From assembly GCF_964656455.1 (NCBI RefSeq), contig NC_135722.1, positions 50,982,628 through 51,046,627 on the forward strand: a stretch of 64,000 nt of DNA, in the 5' to 3' direction. Origin of the DNA: Halichoerus grypus (taxonomy: Eukaryota > Chordata > Mammalia > Carnivora > Phocidae). The stretch's first letter is position 1. Each line of letters starts with the position of its first letter. The notes under the pieces are model-generated. The model saw only the letters and a program-made list of their open reading frames with translations, did no database searches and was not told the DNA's origin. The translations under genes and the position numbers were made by a program. This document shows positions 47,248 through 60,226 of the stretch, piece after piece.

Positions 47248-47455
47248 GCCTCTGCACTGTTGACGTTTTGGGCCAGATAATTCTTTTTGTCTGGGAGCTA
47301 TGTTTTGTATTGTAGGGTGTTCAGCAGCATTCCCCACATCTACCCATTAGATATCCATAACACCCCCTCCCCGAGTTGTAACGATTAGGAAGGTCTCCAA
47401 ATATTGTCACATGTCCACTGGGAGGCAAAATTGCCCTGATTGAGAGATCACTGCT
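47248..47455 (+). mobile_element. MER5A-like hAT-Charlie DNA transposon relic
   Basis: TGTTGACGTTTTGGGCCAGA, GTAGGGTGTTCAGCAGCATT, CTACCCATTAGATATCCATA and GGGAGGCAAAATTGCCCTGA follow the MER5A order. No ORF. Confidence 0.75.
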
Positions 47456-47544
47456 TTTGAGAAAACATTACCAATATTTCAGTAACGCCATAACTTTATC
47501 TTGCCTGGTGTGTGCTTGTAAAGTCAGCTAATAAATTGCATCTT

Positions 47545-47749
47545 TTTCTTTTTTTTCAAGATTTTATTTATTTGACAGAGAAGGGGGGGGGAGAGCAAGC
47601 ACAAGCGGGGGAGCGGCAAGCCGAGGGAGAAGCAGGCTCCCTGCTGAGCACGGAGCCCGATGTGGGCCTGTGGGGCTTGATTCCAGGACCTTGGGATCAC
47701 GACCCAAGCTGAAGGCAGCCACTTAACCGACTGAGTCACCCAGGTGCCC
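47545..47749 (-). repeat. Can-SINE
   Basis: Perfect target duplication CTAATAAATTGCATCTT at about 47528 and 47750. Confidence 0.94.
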
Positions 47750-48650
47750 CTAATAAATTGCATCTTGATAAAGTGTCCTTTAAAGTTATCAAAATCTGGA
47801 ATTGTTTCAGGAAGCTGAAAAGCTAAGAGTCCTAGAGTGTCTTTTATTTTTGTGGTAGCCTCCCTTTCTCTGGGATAGAAATCAAGGTCTTGTTTGAAAG
47901 GGGATAGGCCATTGGGAAAATAAAGCAATATTTATTTCTCTTTTTGTGGAAGAGGGCAAAAAGAGTTTGTAGTTGAATTGATGTAATTAAATGTGGTGCT
48001 GTGGGATTCCATTATCTTTCCATTTCACTGATACAGTTATATGCATTGATCGGAGTCTTGTCCCATTGTACTGACACTGCGAATTGTCACATTGAAGAGT
48101 TTGTACTTAATTCAGCGTAATTGCAGTTTTATAGTAGAGAAATAAAAATTATTAAAATACAGCTCTAATTAGCTAAGTCTGATACAGTGAGTTTAAGCTG
48201 GTGGGTAGTAGGGTAAATTGGAAGATGTGAAACTCGAGTCTGGCAGATGAATTAGAAGACTATAACAATAGTCTAGTATAGCAGTTGTCAAAATTTGAGG
48301 TCTTTGGACTCCTTTATACTTTTAAAAATTATTGATTCCAGACAGCTTTTGTTATGTGGGTTATATCTACTCATATTTACTATACTAGAAATTAAAGTTT
48401 TAAAAGATAATATTGACTTAAAAAATAATAAACTCATTTGTTAATATAACAATTTTATGAAAAATTGCTAAAAAATTTAGTGACAAGGGTGGTGGCGTTT
48501 TACATGTTTGTAAATCTCTTTGATGTCTGGCTTAGTAGGAGATCACTGGACTTGCAGATCTTTTGCATTCACAGTTGATAAGTTGTTTTGGTTGAAGTAT
48601 GGGAAAAAATCCCAGCCTCATACAGATAAGTAGATGGAAGAGAGGAATTT

Positions 48651-48848
48651 TTTTTTTTTAAGATTTTATTTATTTATTTGACAGAGAGATAGCCAGAGCA
48701 GGAACACAAGCAGGGGGAGTGGGAGAGGGAGAAGCAGGCTTCCCGTGGAGCAGGGAGCCCTATGCGATGCAGGCCTCGATCCCAGAACCCTGGGATCATG
48801 ACTTGAGCCGAAGCAGATGCTTAACTGAATGAACCACCCAGGCGCCCC
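48651..48848 (-). repeat. Can-SINE
   Basis: Poly-T, AAGATTTTATTTATTTATTT to ACCACCCAGGCGCCCC; AGAGGAAT repeats flank it. Confidence 0.93.
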
Positions 48849-48925
48849 AAAAAGAGGAATGTTTTAATAACCTTTTCAAATAATTATAGATATTCTCCTT
48901 TGACACTACACTCAAACATTTCTTT

Positions 48926-49119
48926 CTTTTTTTTTTTAAAGATTTTATTTATTTTGACAGAGACACAGCGAGAGAGGGAACACAAGCATGGGGAGTGGGA
49001 GAGGGAGAAGCAGGCTTCCCGTGGAGCAAGGAGCCTGATCCAGGGCTCGATCCCAGGACCCTGGGATCATGACCTGAGCCGAAGGCAGGCACTTAACAAC
49101 TGAGCCACTCAGGCGCCCC
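48926..49119 (-). repeat. Can-SINE
   Basis: Target duplication CTACACTCAAACATTTCT / CTACACTCAAACGTTTCT. Confidence 0.94.
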
Positions 49120-49172
49120 TACACTCAAACGTTTCTAAAAATTTGTTGCAATGTGGAATCTGAAGCCATATT

Positions 49173-49588
49173 ATTAAAGATTTTATTTATTTGAGAGAGA
49201 GCGCATGCATGCACAGAGCAGGAGGGAGGGAGAGAAGGAGAAGCAGATTCCCCGCTGAGCAGGGAGCCCGATGCAGAACTCCATGCAGAACTCAGGGGAT
49301 CCCAGGACTCTGGGATCAAGACCGGAGCTGAGGGGCGCCTGGGTGGCTCAGTCGTTAAGCGTCTGCCTTCGGCTCAGGTCATGATCCCGGAGTCCCGGGA
49401 TCGAGTCCCACATCGGGCTCCCTGCTCGGCGGGAAGCCTGCTTCTCCCTCTCCCACTCCCCCTGCTTGTGTTCCTGCTCTCGCTATCTCTCTCTCTGTCA
49501 AATAAATAAAATCTTTAAAAAAAAAAAAAAAAAAAAAAAAGACCGGAGCTGAAGCAGAGGCTTAAGTGAATGAGCCACCCAGGCGCCC
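49173..49588 (-). repeat. Older Can-SINE split by a younger one
   Basis: Pieces 49173-49331 and 49553-49588 form one minus-strand SINE flanked by TCTGAAGCCATATT / CTGAAGCCATATT. Confidence 0.92.
49332..49538 (+). repeat. Young Can-SINE nested in another SINE
   Basis: Near-consensus element with a 24-base A tail; perfect 14-bp target duplication AAGACCGGAGCTGA. Confidence 0.95.
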
Positions 49589-49820
49589 TGAAGCCATATT
49601 CTTGAACTTAGTCCAGTGTTACATTAAAATTCATTGGTTTGTCTTGCACTTTGAATGGATATTTACTCATGCATGATTTTATGACATCATACATTGGTTG
49701 TTTAGAAATCATTGGTTCACTGGGTTATGTAGCTCTTCCCAATGTTGACAGATTTAATTATACAGTTGTTAACATTTTCACCCATCTCATCAGATAAGTC
49801 TTTTGAGAATGAGCTGACAA

Positions 49821-50009
49821 GGGGCGCCTGGGTGGCTCAGTCGTTAAGCATCTGCCTTCGGCTCAGGTCATGATCCCAGGGTCCTGGGATCAAGCCCCAC
49901 ATCGGGCTCCCTGCTCGGCGGGGAGCCTGCTTCTCGCACTCCCACTCCTCCTGCTTGTGTTCCCTCTCTCGCTATGTCTCTATCTGTCAAATAAATAAAA
50001 TCCTTTAAA
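49821..50009 (+). repeat. Can-SINE
   Basis: Target duplication GAATGAGCTGACAAG / GAATGATCTGACAAG. Confidence 0.94.
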
Positions 50010-50920
50010 AAAGAATGATCTGACAAGCTCATAGTGGCAGACATAATTCTAATTTTCATTTCAAATCTGAATAACCATAGTTTTGTCATTTATTCTCTGA
50101 AGTAAAAATGGTGTTCCATGAAAAATCAGCTGGTTCAGCCTTCTACTAAGGTAATCACACAGGTGTTATTCTTTGACATAGCCCTTGTATTTCCATATAC
50201 AGAAGTGCTTTTGAGTAGTTCCCATTTCATCTCAAACAATAATCACAGAATATTTAAAAAATGTGTACTGAAATGTCAAGAATTAATACAATCGCTAATT
50301 TTTACAACTTCATCAAAGGCATTCAAGTGAAAGTGTATTTTTTGTGTGTGCTGTGTGTGGCAGTGAAGAATTCAGTGACTGTTTTATAGTTTGGGTCATT
50401 GTCCTGATTCATGCTCAGGGTCCAGCAGTTTTATACACCATTGCTTTTGCCACCCCAGTGCTGAGGTTAGTACAGTTAAAAAAAAAAAAAAAAGGTAAAT
50501 AATGTCTTAGTATTATTATGAAAATAGTTTTGACTTCATGGACACCCTGGAAGAGGATTCAAGGAGTTTTAGGGGCCTTCAGACCTCACTTTCAGAATCA
50601 CTAGGAAGGACAATGATTTTTCACATTGGTTCTTTGAAAGCACTCAGCTGGTAGGGTTCTACTGCACCTATTCCTCTTTACTTCAGCCAGAGCAGCTTCT
50701 GCTTATGTCTGTTTTATGTGTTGGGTTCCGTAGCTAAAAATATTTGAAAACCACTAATTAAGGGAAGAAAGAATTGACTGAATTAGGACTCTTGTTCAGG
50801 AAGGGAACAGTTCAATCCTTCATGAATGCATGTTGCACTCACTCATCACTTCATACCTTATTTATTTCCACATGCTCCTTTGACAGAGACCTGTGGTATC
50901 TACACACCTAAGCTTTTTTT

Positions 50921-51116
50921 TTTTAAGATTTTATTTATTCATTTGAGACAGAGAGATACAGAGAGAGAGAACACAAGCAGGGGGAGCAGCAGAGGGAGAG
51001 GGAGAAGCAGACTCCCTGCTGAGCAGGGAGCCTGACGCGGGGCTCAATCCCAGGACCCTGGGATCATGACCTGAGCAGAAGGCAGACGCTTAACCATCTG
51101 AGCCACACAGGTGCCC
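50921..51116 (-). repeat. Can-SINE
   Basis: Ends GAGCCACACAGGTGCCCC; ACACCTAAGCTTT duplicated at both ends. Confidence 0.93.
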
Positions 51117-52157
51117 CCACACCTAAGCTTTCTTGGTGGACTAAGCTTCTTAAGAAATAGGTGAATGGATTTGTAGATTAAAGGTGACTTGCTGAGAATG
51201 AGACTAGGGATGTGAGATGAGTGGAAGTGAATGATCAGAGTGACCTCAGTGTGTGTATGGAGTGAGTGTTTGTTTTTGTTGTTTACAGTGGTATTTTATG
51301 GTTGTATTAAATGGTCAGTAGAGGACATTGAAGTATTGGGAAATCATTTTATGTATGGTGTTCTAGCTAGGCATTGAGCAGTCAAGGCTTAGAGCGAGGG
51401 AAAATTAATGTACATTTTTCTAACTAAAAATATTGTAAAAATATTTGTTGAAAAGCTAAACAAAAACCTGCTTTTGGGTGTAGAGATTACTTTAAAAAAT
51501 TTAAAAATCTTTAAAAACAAACAAACCTTTTGAGGAGCTGTAGTTTGAGGCATCTTTGTCCTTCAGTGTAGGCCGGAAAATCCCTGTTGTTCAATTGTAG
51601 ACATAGAGGTCTAAGAGGTTGAATATCATGACAAGTACAGTTACACAGTAGCAAATGGCAGGGTTTCTTAAATTCCTTTTTAACTTTTTATTTTGAGTTA
51701 ATTTTAGATTTACAGAGAATTGCAAAGATAGTAAGTGGTGGAGAGTTTTAAATACAGATTTGTCTTACTCCAAAGTTGATGTGCTCTTTTCACTACTTCT
51801 GTTTGTCAAATGAAGATTATGTTAAGGGAATGAAAATATTGCTCAGCACTGTGAGGAAAGGAGCTCTATTAAATAATATAGATTATTTTAAATTAATTTA
51901 CACCCTAATGGAAGAAATTGAGCAAAATCCAGATGCTTTTTACCAGAGCAGCAAACAGTTCATACACTCAAGTGGCAGGTATGACAACAAATATATTGCA
52001 TAACTAAAAGCAGCTGGGAGGCATTAGTTTACGTAATCAGGTTTGGAAAGGGGGAGGGGAAGGGGATGTGTTTTTATACTGATAAAGAGTCTGAAGGGTC
52101 TAATCTGGGACAGTTGTGGAATAGTGAGGCTTGAACGGCAATTTTTATTTTTTATTT

Positions 52158-52443
52158 TTTTAAGATTTTATCTATCTATTTGGGGTAGAGAGCATGAGAG
52201 GGGAGAGGGTCAGAGGGAGAAGCAGACTCCCTGCTGAGCAGGAGCCCAATGTGGGACTCAACCCTGGGACTCCAGGATCATGACCCGAGCCAAAGGCATT
52301 TGCTTAACCAACTGAGCCACCCAGGTGCCCCTTATTTTTTATGTTTGTTTATTTTTTTATTTTTTAGTAATCTCTGCACCCAGTGTGGGGCTTAAACTTA
52401 CAACCTCGAGATCAAGAGTCGTATGCTGTACCCAGGTGCCCCA
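52158..52443 (-). repeat. Two adjacent tRNA-type SINEs
   Basis: 52158-52331 ends GCCACCCAGGTGCCCC. 52334-52443 is a short variant ending GTACCCAGGTGCCCC. GCAATTTTT occurs at both outer edges. Confidence 0.85.
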
Positions 52444-52485
52444 GCAATTTTTCTTTTCCTTTTTTGTAAGAGTTGATTTATTATT

Positions 52486-52883
52486 GGGGCACCTGGGTGG
52501 CTTGATCGGTTAAGCGTCTGCCTTAAGCTCAGGTTGTGATCCCAGAGTCCTGGGATCGAGCCCCACGTTGGGCTCCCTGCTTCTCCCTCTCCTCCCTGCT
52601 CCTGCTCTCTCTTGCTATCTCCCTCTCTCTCAAATAAATAAATAAATAAATAAAATCTTTAAAAAAAACAGAGAGGGAGAAGCAGGGAGCCCAATGCGAG
52701 GCTCGATCCCAGGAGCCTGGCATCATGATCTGAGCCAAAGGCAGACGCTTAACCGACTGAACCACCCAGGCGCCCCAAGATTTTATTTTTTTATGTAATT
52801 GCTACACCCACCTTGGAGCTCAGACTTACAACTCCAAGATCCAAGAGTCACACACTCCACCAACTGACCCAGCCAGGTGCCCC
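52486..52883. repeat. Cluster of three SINE copies, mixed orientation
   Basis: A plus-strand Can-SINE at 52486-52668 is inserted in a minus-strand one (tail end at 52669-52776). A short minus variant follows at 52777-52883. Confidence 0.85.
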
Positions 52884-52909
52884 TGAACAGCAATTTTTAG
52901 AAAGAAAAA

Positions 52910-53042
52910 GGGGCGCCTGGGTATCCCGGCTCAGTGGGGAGCCTGCTTCTCCCTCTCCCTCTGCTGCTCCCCCTGCTTGTGCTCTGTCACTCTCTCTGTC
53001 AAATAAATAAAATAAAAATCTTTAAAAAGCAAAAAAAAAAAA
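52910..53042 (+). repeat. Can-SINE with internal deletion
   Basis: Head GGGGCGCCTGGGTATCCCGG jumps straight to the CTCAGTGGGGAGCC body, so about 60-70 bases between are missing. Confidence 0.88.
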
Positions 53043-53178
53043 GGGATATAGTTTTTAGAGCAAAGCAAATGTTCTAACAAAGGGAATGGCTTGATTTGGG
53101 ATTGATCATAGGAAGGATACAGTAAAACAAGAGGATAGCAGGTGGTTTTGCTGGGATGTGATATTAGGTGATTAAGAC

Positions 53179-53250
53179 TAAGCTAACTTCTTGGAATTCT
53201 GCCTAACTCTCCCATAAGCTAACTTCTTGGAATTCTTCCTAACTCTCCCA
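53179..53250 (+). repeat. 36-bp tandem duplication
   Basis: Two copies of a 36-bp unit starting TAAGCTAACTTCTTGGAATT, one mismatch (G/T), directly adjacent. Confidence 0.92.
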
Positions 53251-53259
53251 CCCTCTTCT

Positions 53260-53429
53260 TTTTTTTTTTTTTAATTTTTTTATTGTTATGTTAATCCCCA
53301 TACATTACATCATTAGTTTTAGATATAGTGTTCCATGATTCATTGTTTGTGCATAACACCCAGTGCTCCATGCAGAACGTGCCCTCCTCAATACCCATCA
53401 CCAGGCTAACCCATCCTCCCACCCCCCTT
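53260..53429 (-). mobile_element. Carnivore L1 3' tail insertion
   Basis: 170 bp of L1 3' end in antisense with target duplication CCCACCCTCTTCT at 53247-53259 and 53430-53442. Shares CATACATTACATCATTAG with 36332-36462. Confidence 0.88.
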
Positions 53430-53935
53430 CCCACCCTCTTCTATTCAAGGCAAAAATCAACAGTTATTTTTCCATTCAGTTTAACTGTGGATGATAATTC
53501 CTGCCTATTCTAGTATTTTTGTGGATTAGATGAGAGGATATATGAAGTACTTTGTAAATTTGGGAAGTACTAGTTCATTAATCTAACAATTATTTATTGT
53601 TTTGCTCTTTACTGAGTTTGATACAAAGGAATTCAGTGAAGTGGAGAGGAAAATACTTCCCAGTTGTGTAACTTTCTGTTGTCAGAGAGCAGCAAGCTTG
53701 CTTAGTCATTCAGATGGTGCTTAAAGTTGGCAATTGCTGGGTTGTTACCATGTTTCAGGGTCTCTCCACCACTTTTCATTGTCATTGTTTGTCATTGTTC
53801 CCAGAGTTCACAAAACGCACAGAAGTTGGATGTATATCAGTTTATTAAGCTTCATTTGGGATAGTTGGGGAATACTGGACTACTGATGTCTGTTATTAAG
53901 GCTAAGGCTACCTCTTTTTCTTGTATCTGACAGTT

Positions 53936-54350
53936 TTTTTTTTTTTTTTTTTGAAGACTTTATTTATTTGACAGAGGGAGACACAGCGAGAGGGAGCACA
54001 AGCAGGGGGAATGGGAGAGGGAGAAGCAGGCTTCCTGCCGAGCAGGGAGCCCGATGCGGGGCTCAATCCCAGGACCCCGGGACCATGACCTGAGCCGAAG
54101 GCAGACGCTTAACAACTGAGCCACCCAGTCACCCCAGTTTTTTTTTTTGTCTTTTTTTTTTACGATTTTATTTATCCATTTGAGAGAGAGAGAGCTTGCA
54201 AGGTGGGGGGGAGGGGCAAAGGGAGAGGGAGAAGCAGACTCACTGGTGAACTGGGAGCCTGTTGCGGTCTCGGGGCTCCATCCCAGGACCCCGAGATCAC
54301 GACCCGAGCCAAAGTCAGATGCTCAACTGACTGAGCCACCCAGGCAGCCC
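53936..54350 (-). repeat. Two nested Can-SINEs
   Basis: 53936-54135 and 54157-54350, both minus strand. The outer target duplication CTTGTATCTGAC spans both (53921 and 54351), so the first sits in the tail of the second. Confidence 0.9.
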
Positions 54351-54388
54351 CCTTGTATCTGACCGTCTGAATTACTAATTAGAAGATT

Positions 54389-54745
54389 GAGCACAGGGAC
54401 CCCTGAGTGGCGCAGTGGGTTAAGTGCCTGACTCTTTTTTTTTTTTTTAAGATTTTATTTATTTATTTGAGAGAGAGAGAGGGAGAGCACATGAGGGGGG
54501 GAGGGTCAGAGGGAGAAGCAGACTCCCCGCCGAGCAGGGAGCCCGATGCGGGACTCGATCCCGGGACTCCAGGATCATGACCTGAGCCGAAGGCAGTCGC
54601 TCAACCAACTGAGCCACCCAGGCGCCCTAAGTGCCTGACTCTTGATTTGATCTCAGCTCAGGTCTTGATCTCAGGGTGGTGAGTTTAAGCCATATTGGGC
54701 TCCACGCTGGGTGTGGAGCCTACGTAAAAAGATCATCAGCACAAA
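54389..54745 (+). repeat. Short tRNA-type SINE split by a young Can-SINE
   Basis: Plus-strand pieces 54389-54435 and 54629-54745 are separated by a minus Can-SINE (54436-54627) with perfect target duplication TAAGTGCCTGACTCTT. Confidence 0.92.
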
Positions 54746-55048
54746 GAACAAAGTAAATTATTTAAGGGCATTGTCTCTTCCTGTATAGGACTATTTCATT
54801 TTAATTTTTTCTTTCTTAATATGTCTTACAAAAAAAAAATTTTGCAGTGAGTATAAGTACATCCATCCATAAAGAAAGTGGTTAATCTTTTCAGGAAAAT
54901 TCATCTAGACCACATAAATTGTCATTCCGTAAGAGTGAGCAGTTACCTTTCTGATGATTAGAACTGTCATGTTTGCCAGAGAAGTGTCTCTTTCCCCTGA
55001 TAGTGCTGGATTAATACTGCCAAATTTTGGTTTTATAGCCTTCTTATT

Positions 55049-55220
55049 TTTTTTTTTAAAGATTTTATTTATTTGACAGAGCACAAGCAGGGGGGGAGAG
55101 AGAGGGAGAAGCAGGCTCCCTGCTGAGCAAGGAGCCCGATGCGGGACTCGATCCCAGGACCCTGGGATCATGACCCGGGCCTAAGGCAGCAGCTTAACCG
55201 ACTGAGCCACCCAGGCATCC
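55049..55220 (-). repeat. Can-SINE
   Basis: Target duplication TATAGCCTTCTTATTT / TATAGCTTTCTTATTT. Confidence 0.93.
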
Positions 55221-55621
55221 CTATAGCTTTCTTATTTATAGTGAATGTAAAGTCATTTTTCCTTTTAGTTGTCAGCGTTCTTTCTCTAGGAGTTCTGGGC
55301 TCTCTACGCACAGCTAATAGTCAAAAGTAGCTTTGTGATCATGCTCAATTTCACCATTTGTATAATAGGGATCAAAATACCTACCTCTTTGGATTCTTGG
55401 AGGTTTATATGAGATAATTTGTAAAATGTACTTAGGCCAGTGCCTGGGACACAGTAAGAATTCAAATGTTAGCTAGTATTTCCGTTTGGGCCAGGTTAAT
55501 ATATTTAAAAGGATAAAGACTTGAATGTATGATATGCCTTTAAACTTTTTTTTTTGATATGCCTTTGAACTTGAATAGATTTAGAAGTTCCACACATAGC
55601 AATCTCTAGGATTACTCCCCC

Positions 55622-56233
55622 CCCTTTTTTTTTTAAGAGAGGGGGGGAGATCGGTAGCATGAGGGGGGTGGGGCAGAGGGAGAGAATCTTTTTTTTTTTT
55701 TTTTTTTTTTTAAAGATTATTTATTTATTTGACAGAGAGAGACACAGCGAGAGCAGGAACACAAGCAGGGGGAGTGGGAGAGGGAGAAGCAGGCCTCCCG
55801 CGGAGCAGGGAGCCCGATGCGGGGCTCGATCCCAGGACCCCGGGATCATGACCCGAGCCGAAGGCAGACGCCCAACGACTGAGCCACCCAGGCGCCCCTC
55901 TTTTTTTTTTTTTTTAAGATTTTATTTATTTATTTGACAGAGACACAGAGAGAGGGAACACAAGCAGGGAGAGTGGGAGAGGGAGAAGCAGGCTTCCCGC
56001 GGAGTGGGGAGCCCGATGTAGGGCTCGATCCCAGGACCCTGGGATCATGACCTGAGCCGAAGGCAGTCGCTTAACGACTGAGCCACCCAGGCGCCCTGGG
56101 AGAGAGAGAATCTTAAGCAGGCTCCGTGCCCAACACAGAGCCAGACGCAGGGCTCAATCTCACAACCCCAAATCGTGACTGAGCCAAAATCAAGAGTCAC
56201 GTGCTCTACCAACTGAGCTAGCCAGGCGCCCCT
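55622..56233 (-). repeat. Older SINE carrying two young Can-SINEs in a row
   Basis: The outer minus-strand element is split at GGGAGAGAGAATCTT. Inner copies at 55690-55898 and 55899-56096 are nearly consensus and lie directly one after the other in the same orientation. Confidence 0.9.
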
Positions 56234-56235
56234 AC

Positions 56236-56838
<603 letters not shown>

Positions 56839-57952
56839 TTAATAGAAAAATAGTGCAGATTATCTGCATCCTCTAGATCTTTTTTGTTGTTGTTGCTGGT
56901 AATAGAAGAAATAAACATGATGGAAAAGTTTGGGTCCTCTGAATTCTTTGTCCCAGATACCATTTACCTGCCTTTGGAGTCTCCAGAGGCCACCACTTTC
57001 ATGTATTTCTTCTAGTCTCCCTTTTTACTCTTACTATGAATAAGAGTGTATTTTTTTTTCTGTTTTACATAATCTGCCAAATGTATCTTTTTGCAGTTTG
57101 CTTTTTTTCATTAAACATCTTTTACTTGAAATAACTCTCTAGGATAACTTTGTCCAAATATTCTGGTGGTGTCCTATTCTTGATACCGTATCCTGGCTAC
57201 ATATGTAGCAGAGTGCTCTGGTTTACTTCTGTAGTTGGATAATTTAAGGTTAATGATATCTACCTAATGAACTAATAAGTTCATTTATTATATGCTTATC
57301 ATATGAGGGAAGCTGAGCTTTGGTGTTAAAATACAAGGCCAGATAGGATAAGTACACAAATACCCATTCTTACCTGTGTACCTTATTTATCCTGGTGCTT
57401 ATTTCCTCTCTTGTCTTTCTAGTCCCCCAAGGTCCAGTTCACATTCTAAATCCCCACAGATTTTTCCTCATATTTCCTATTCACATTCTGACCTACATTT
57501 GACTTCCTGTTGTGCTTCCTGGCGCTTACTGCTCTTCCAGTTTTAAATGTATGGGTCCTTCCTCTGGTTATATCAGAAGTTACAAACTCAAACTCAAAAT
57601 GTTTTTCTGACCTAGCCCTATTTTAAATGTTATCAGCTAGTTTGAGATAATATATATGCATTCATAAACATTTCTGCATACATGCATACATATATACGTG
57701 AAATAGACCATATATATAACAAACCAAACAACTGTTTGCTGGTTGTATCCAGCCATTTTGTGATCTCTTCCTTTTTGCAACCTCTTAAATGACAAATTCT
57801 ACCAAGAATCTTCCCTTTCATGGTTTCCTTTTGTTCTGAGAATTCATCACACTTGATTTTAAGTTAGAAGTTACTTCTAAAATACATTGATCATACAGCC
57901 TTTGTTTAAAAAGCCCATTAGTGGTTATTGTCATTAGTTTAGAAAATGAGTA

Positions 57953-58248
57953 CACTTGACCCTCCAACAACAAGGGTTTGAACTGCACATGTCCACTTAC
58001 ACATGGAATTGTTTCAATAAATACGGTACAGCACTATATATGTATTTTCTTTATGACCTTCTTAATAATATTTCTTTTCTGTAACTTACTTTACTGTAAT
58101 GCAGTGCATAATGTACATAACATACAAAATATGTGTTAATCAACTATTTATGTTATTGGTAAGGCTTCTAGTCAACAGTGGGTTATTAGGTACTTAAGTT
58201 TTGGGGGCACCAGAAGTTCTAAAACCTGCATTGTTTAAAGGTCAACTG
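57953..58248 (+). mobile_element. Tigger-type DNA transposon, full-length nonautonomous
   Basis: 296 bp from CACTTGACCCTCCAACAAC to the inverted AAAGGTCAACTG, flanked by TA at 57951-57952 and 58249-58250. It is the uninterrupted counterpart of the 36087 element. Confidence 0.8.
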
Positions 58249-58876
58249 TATATGTTTCAGACCCTTTGTTAGTTTCTGGGATAGTAAACCAATGATACTG
58301 TCTCTATCCTGGAGAAGTTTATTGTGTATTGGGGAGGGTTGGAGGTTTCAAAGGTTGAGCTCCTTGGAAAGTAGACTCTGAATTAGAGAGAGTGTTGCAT
58401 GAGTTTTGTTACAGAGTGCTTTGGGATCACCACCTTGGGAGAGAAGAGGAATGGGCTGAGGGAGAAATTGAGTTGTGATATTATCTTAATGAAGGCCTCA
58501 GCCAATCCTGTGGAGAATGTGAAGCTGGGAACACCCTTTAGAATTAGATTAAGTTGGGGTGAAGGGCCCTGATTTTGCATATGGACTACCCTAGGAAGAG
58601 GATATGACACTGAGTAAGGCAGCTCTTACAGTGGAGGCAGTTCTGAAGAGGATCAACAGCTGAGTGTTATCTTTTGGTAGTACTGCTCAGCAGCTGGGAC
58701 TACAAATCCCAGGTATTTGGTATTATCACAGTGTCCACCATAAAGAGTCAGAGTCAAGATGAATACTTATAAACAAATCATGTGTTATGTAAGCTTGGAG
58801 GAATGACTGACTAATTGCTAGAAGGAGCTATGAAAGCTTATGGAAGGGATGACATTTGAGCTTGAGCTAGGTTTTT

Positions 58877-59077
58877 TTGTTTTTTAAGATTTTATTTGAG
58901 AGAGAAAGCACATGTGCACACATGAGCAGTGGAAGGAGCAGAGGGAGAGGGAGAGAATCTCAAGCAGACTCCACGCTGAGTGTGGAACCTGAGGCAGTGC
59001 TCAATCTCATGACCCTGAGATTAGGACCTGAACCAAAACCAAGAGGGATGTCAACTGACTGAGCCATCCAGGCACCC
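58877..59077 (-). repeat. Can-SINE, older
   Basis: Target duplication TGAGCTAGGTTTT on both sides; ends GAGCCATCCAGGCACCC. Confidence 0.9.
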
Positions 59078-59818
59078 ACTGAGCTAGGTTTTGAAGAATG
59101 AATTAGTAGGTTTAGAAAGGGAAAGTCTAGTGAATGGGACATTTTTCATTGAGTCACTGACATTTCATAGCATACTCAAGAAAATGATTTGTTTGAAGGA
59201 CAAAAGGTTAACTGTATTAGCCATTCTTTAATTTCTAGCAATTATGATAAAAATCATGAGGCTGTTTCCAAAATCCTAGTTTATTTCCATGGTGATAATT
59301 TTTTTTTTTAAACACTTAAATCCCAGTATGCTCAGGCTTAAGACTAAGCCAAGTTCATCATGGCCAGATCCCCAAAAAGATAGGCTGAGCTTGAGTGAGA
59401 CGCTTTTTTTCCAGGAGTACAAATTGGATTTGGTCCCTGCGTTGTCCCTCGTTCTTGGGTCTGGAACAGATGAAATGAATTTCCTTAATACTAAGCATGT
59501 TCTTGTTTGTTGCTTAGTATGTTCCCTCCTAGGATTGAGGGTGTCCATGGGAAGTCAGAAGATAGATTAAACTGGGGCTCTACCACTTATTACTTCTTTG
59601 ACCTTGGGAAACTCGGTAAACACTTGATCCTGTTTTCTCATCCTTAAAATACAGTGATGCATAATATCATCATTTTAGGATTGTGGGATAATGTATAAGA
59701 GCTTATAAACAGGTGTTTCCTAGGATATTTTATTACTAAAAATCCCTTTGTGAAATATGTGTGATGTTAGGTTTTTATGTTAGGATAAGATTTTTAAATT
59801 TTTTACATTTTTATGTTT

Positions 59819-60226
59819 CTTAAGATTTTATTTGAGAGAGAGAAAGAGAGAGCACGAGCAGGGGAAGAGCAGAGGGAGAGGGACAAGCAGACTCTGATGA
59901 GCACGGAGCCCGATGGGGGGCTTGATCTCATGACCCTGAGATCATGACCTGAGCCGAAATCAAGAGTCAGATACTTAACCGACTGAGCCACCCAGGCACT
60001 CCAGGATAAGATTTAAAAAAAAAAAAAAAAAAAAAGATTCTTTATGTATCTTAGTGTGCACCCCAGAGAGAACAGGGGGAGGGGCAGAGGGAGAGAGGGA
60101 ATCTCAAGCTAACTTCTCGCTAACTGGGGACCCCAGCGTGGGGCTCCATCTCACGACCCATGAGATCATTACCTGAGCCGAGATCAATAGTTGGACGCTC
60201 AATTGACTGAGCCACCCAAGCGCCCC
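59819..60226 (-). repeat. Two Can-SINEs in tandem
   Basis: 59819-60001 and 60026-60226, both minus. GTTAGGATAAGA occurs outside both ends and AGGATAAGATTT between them, so the first inserted at the tail of the second. Confidence 0.9.
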
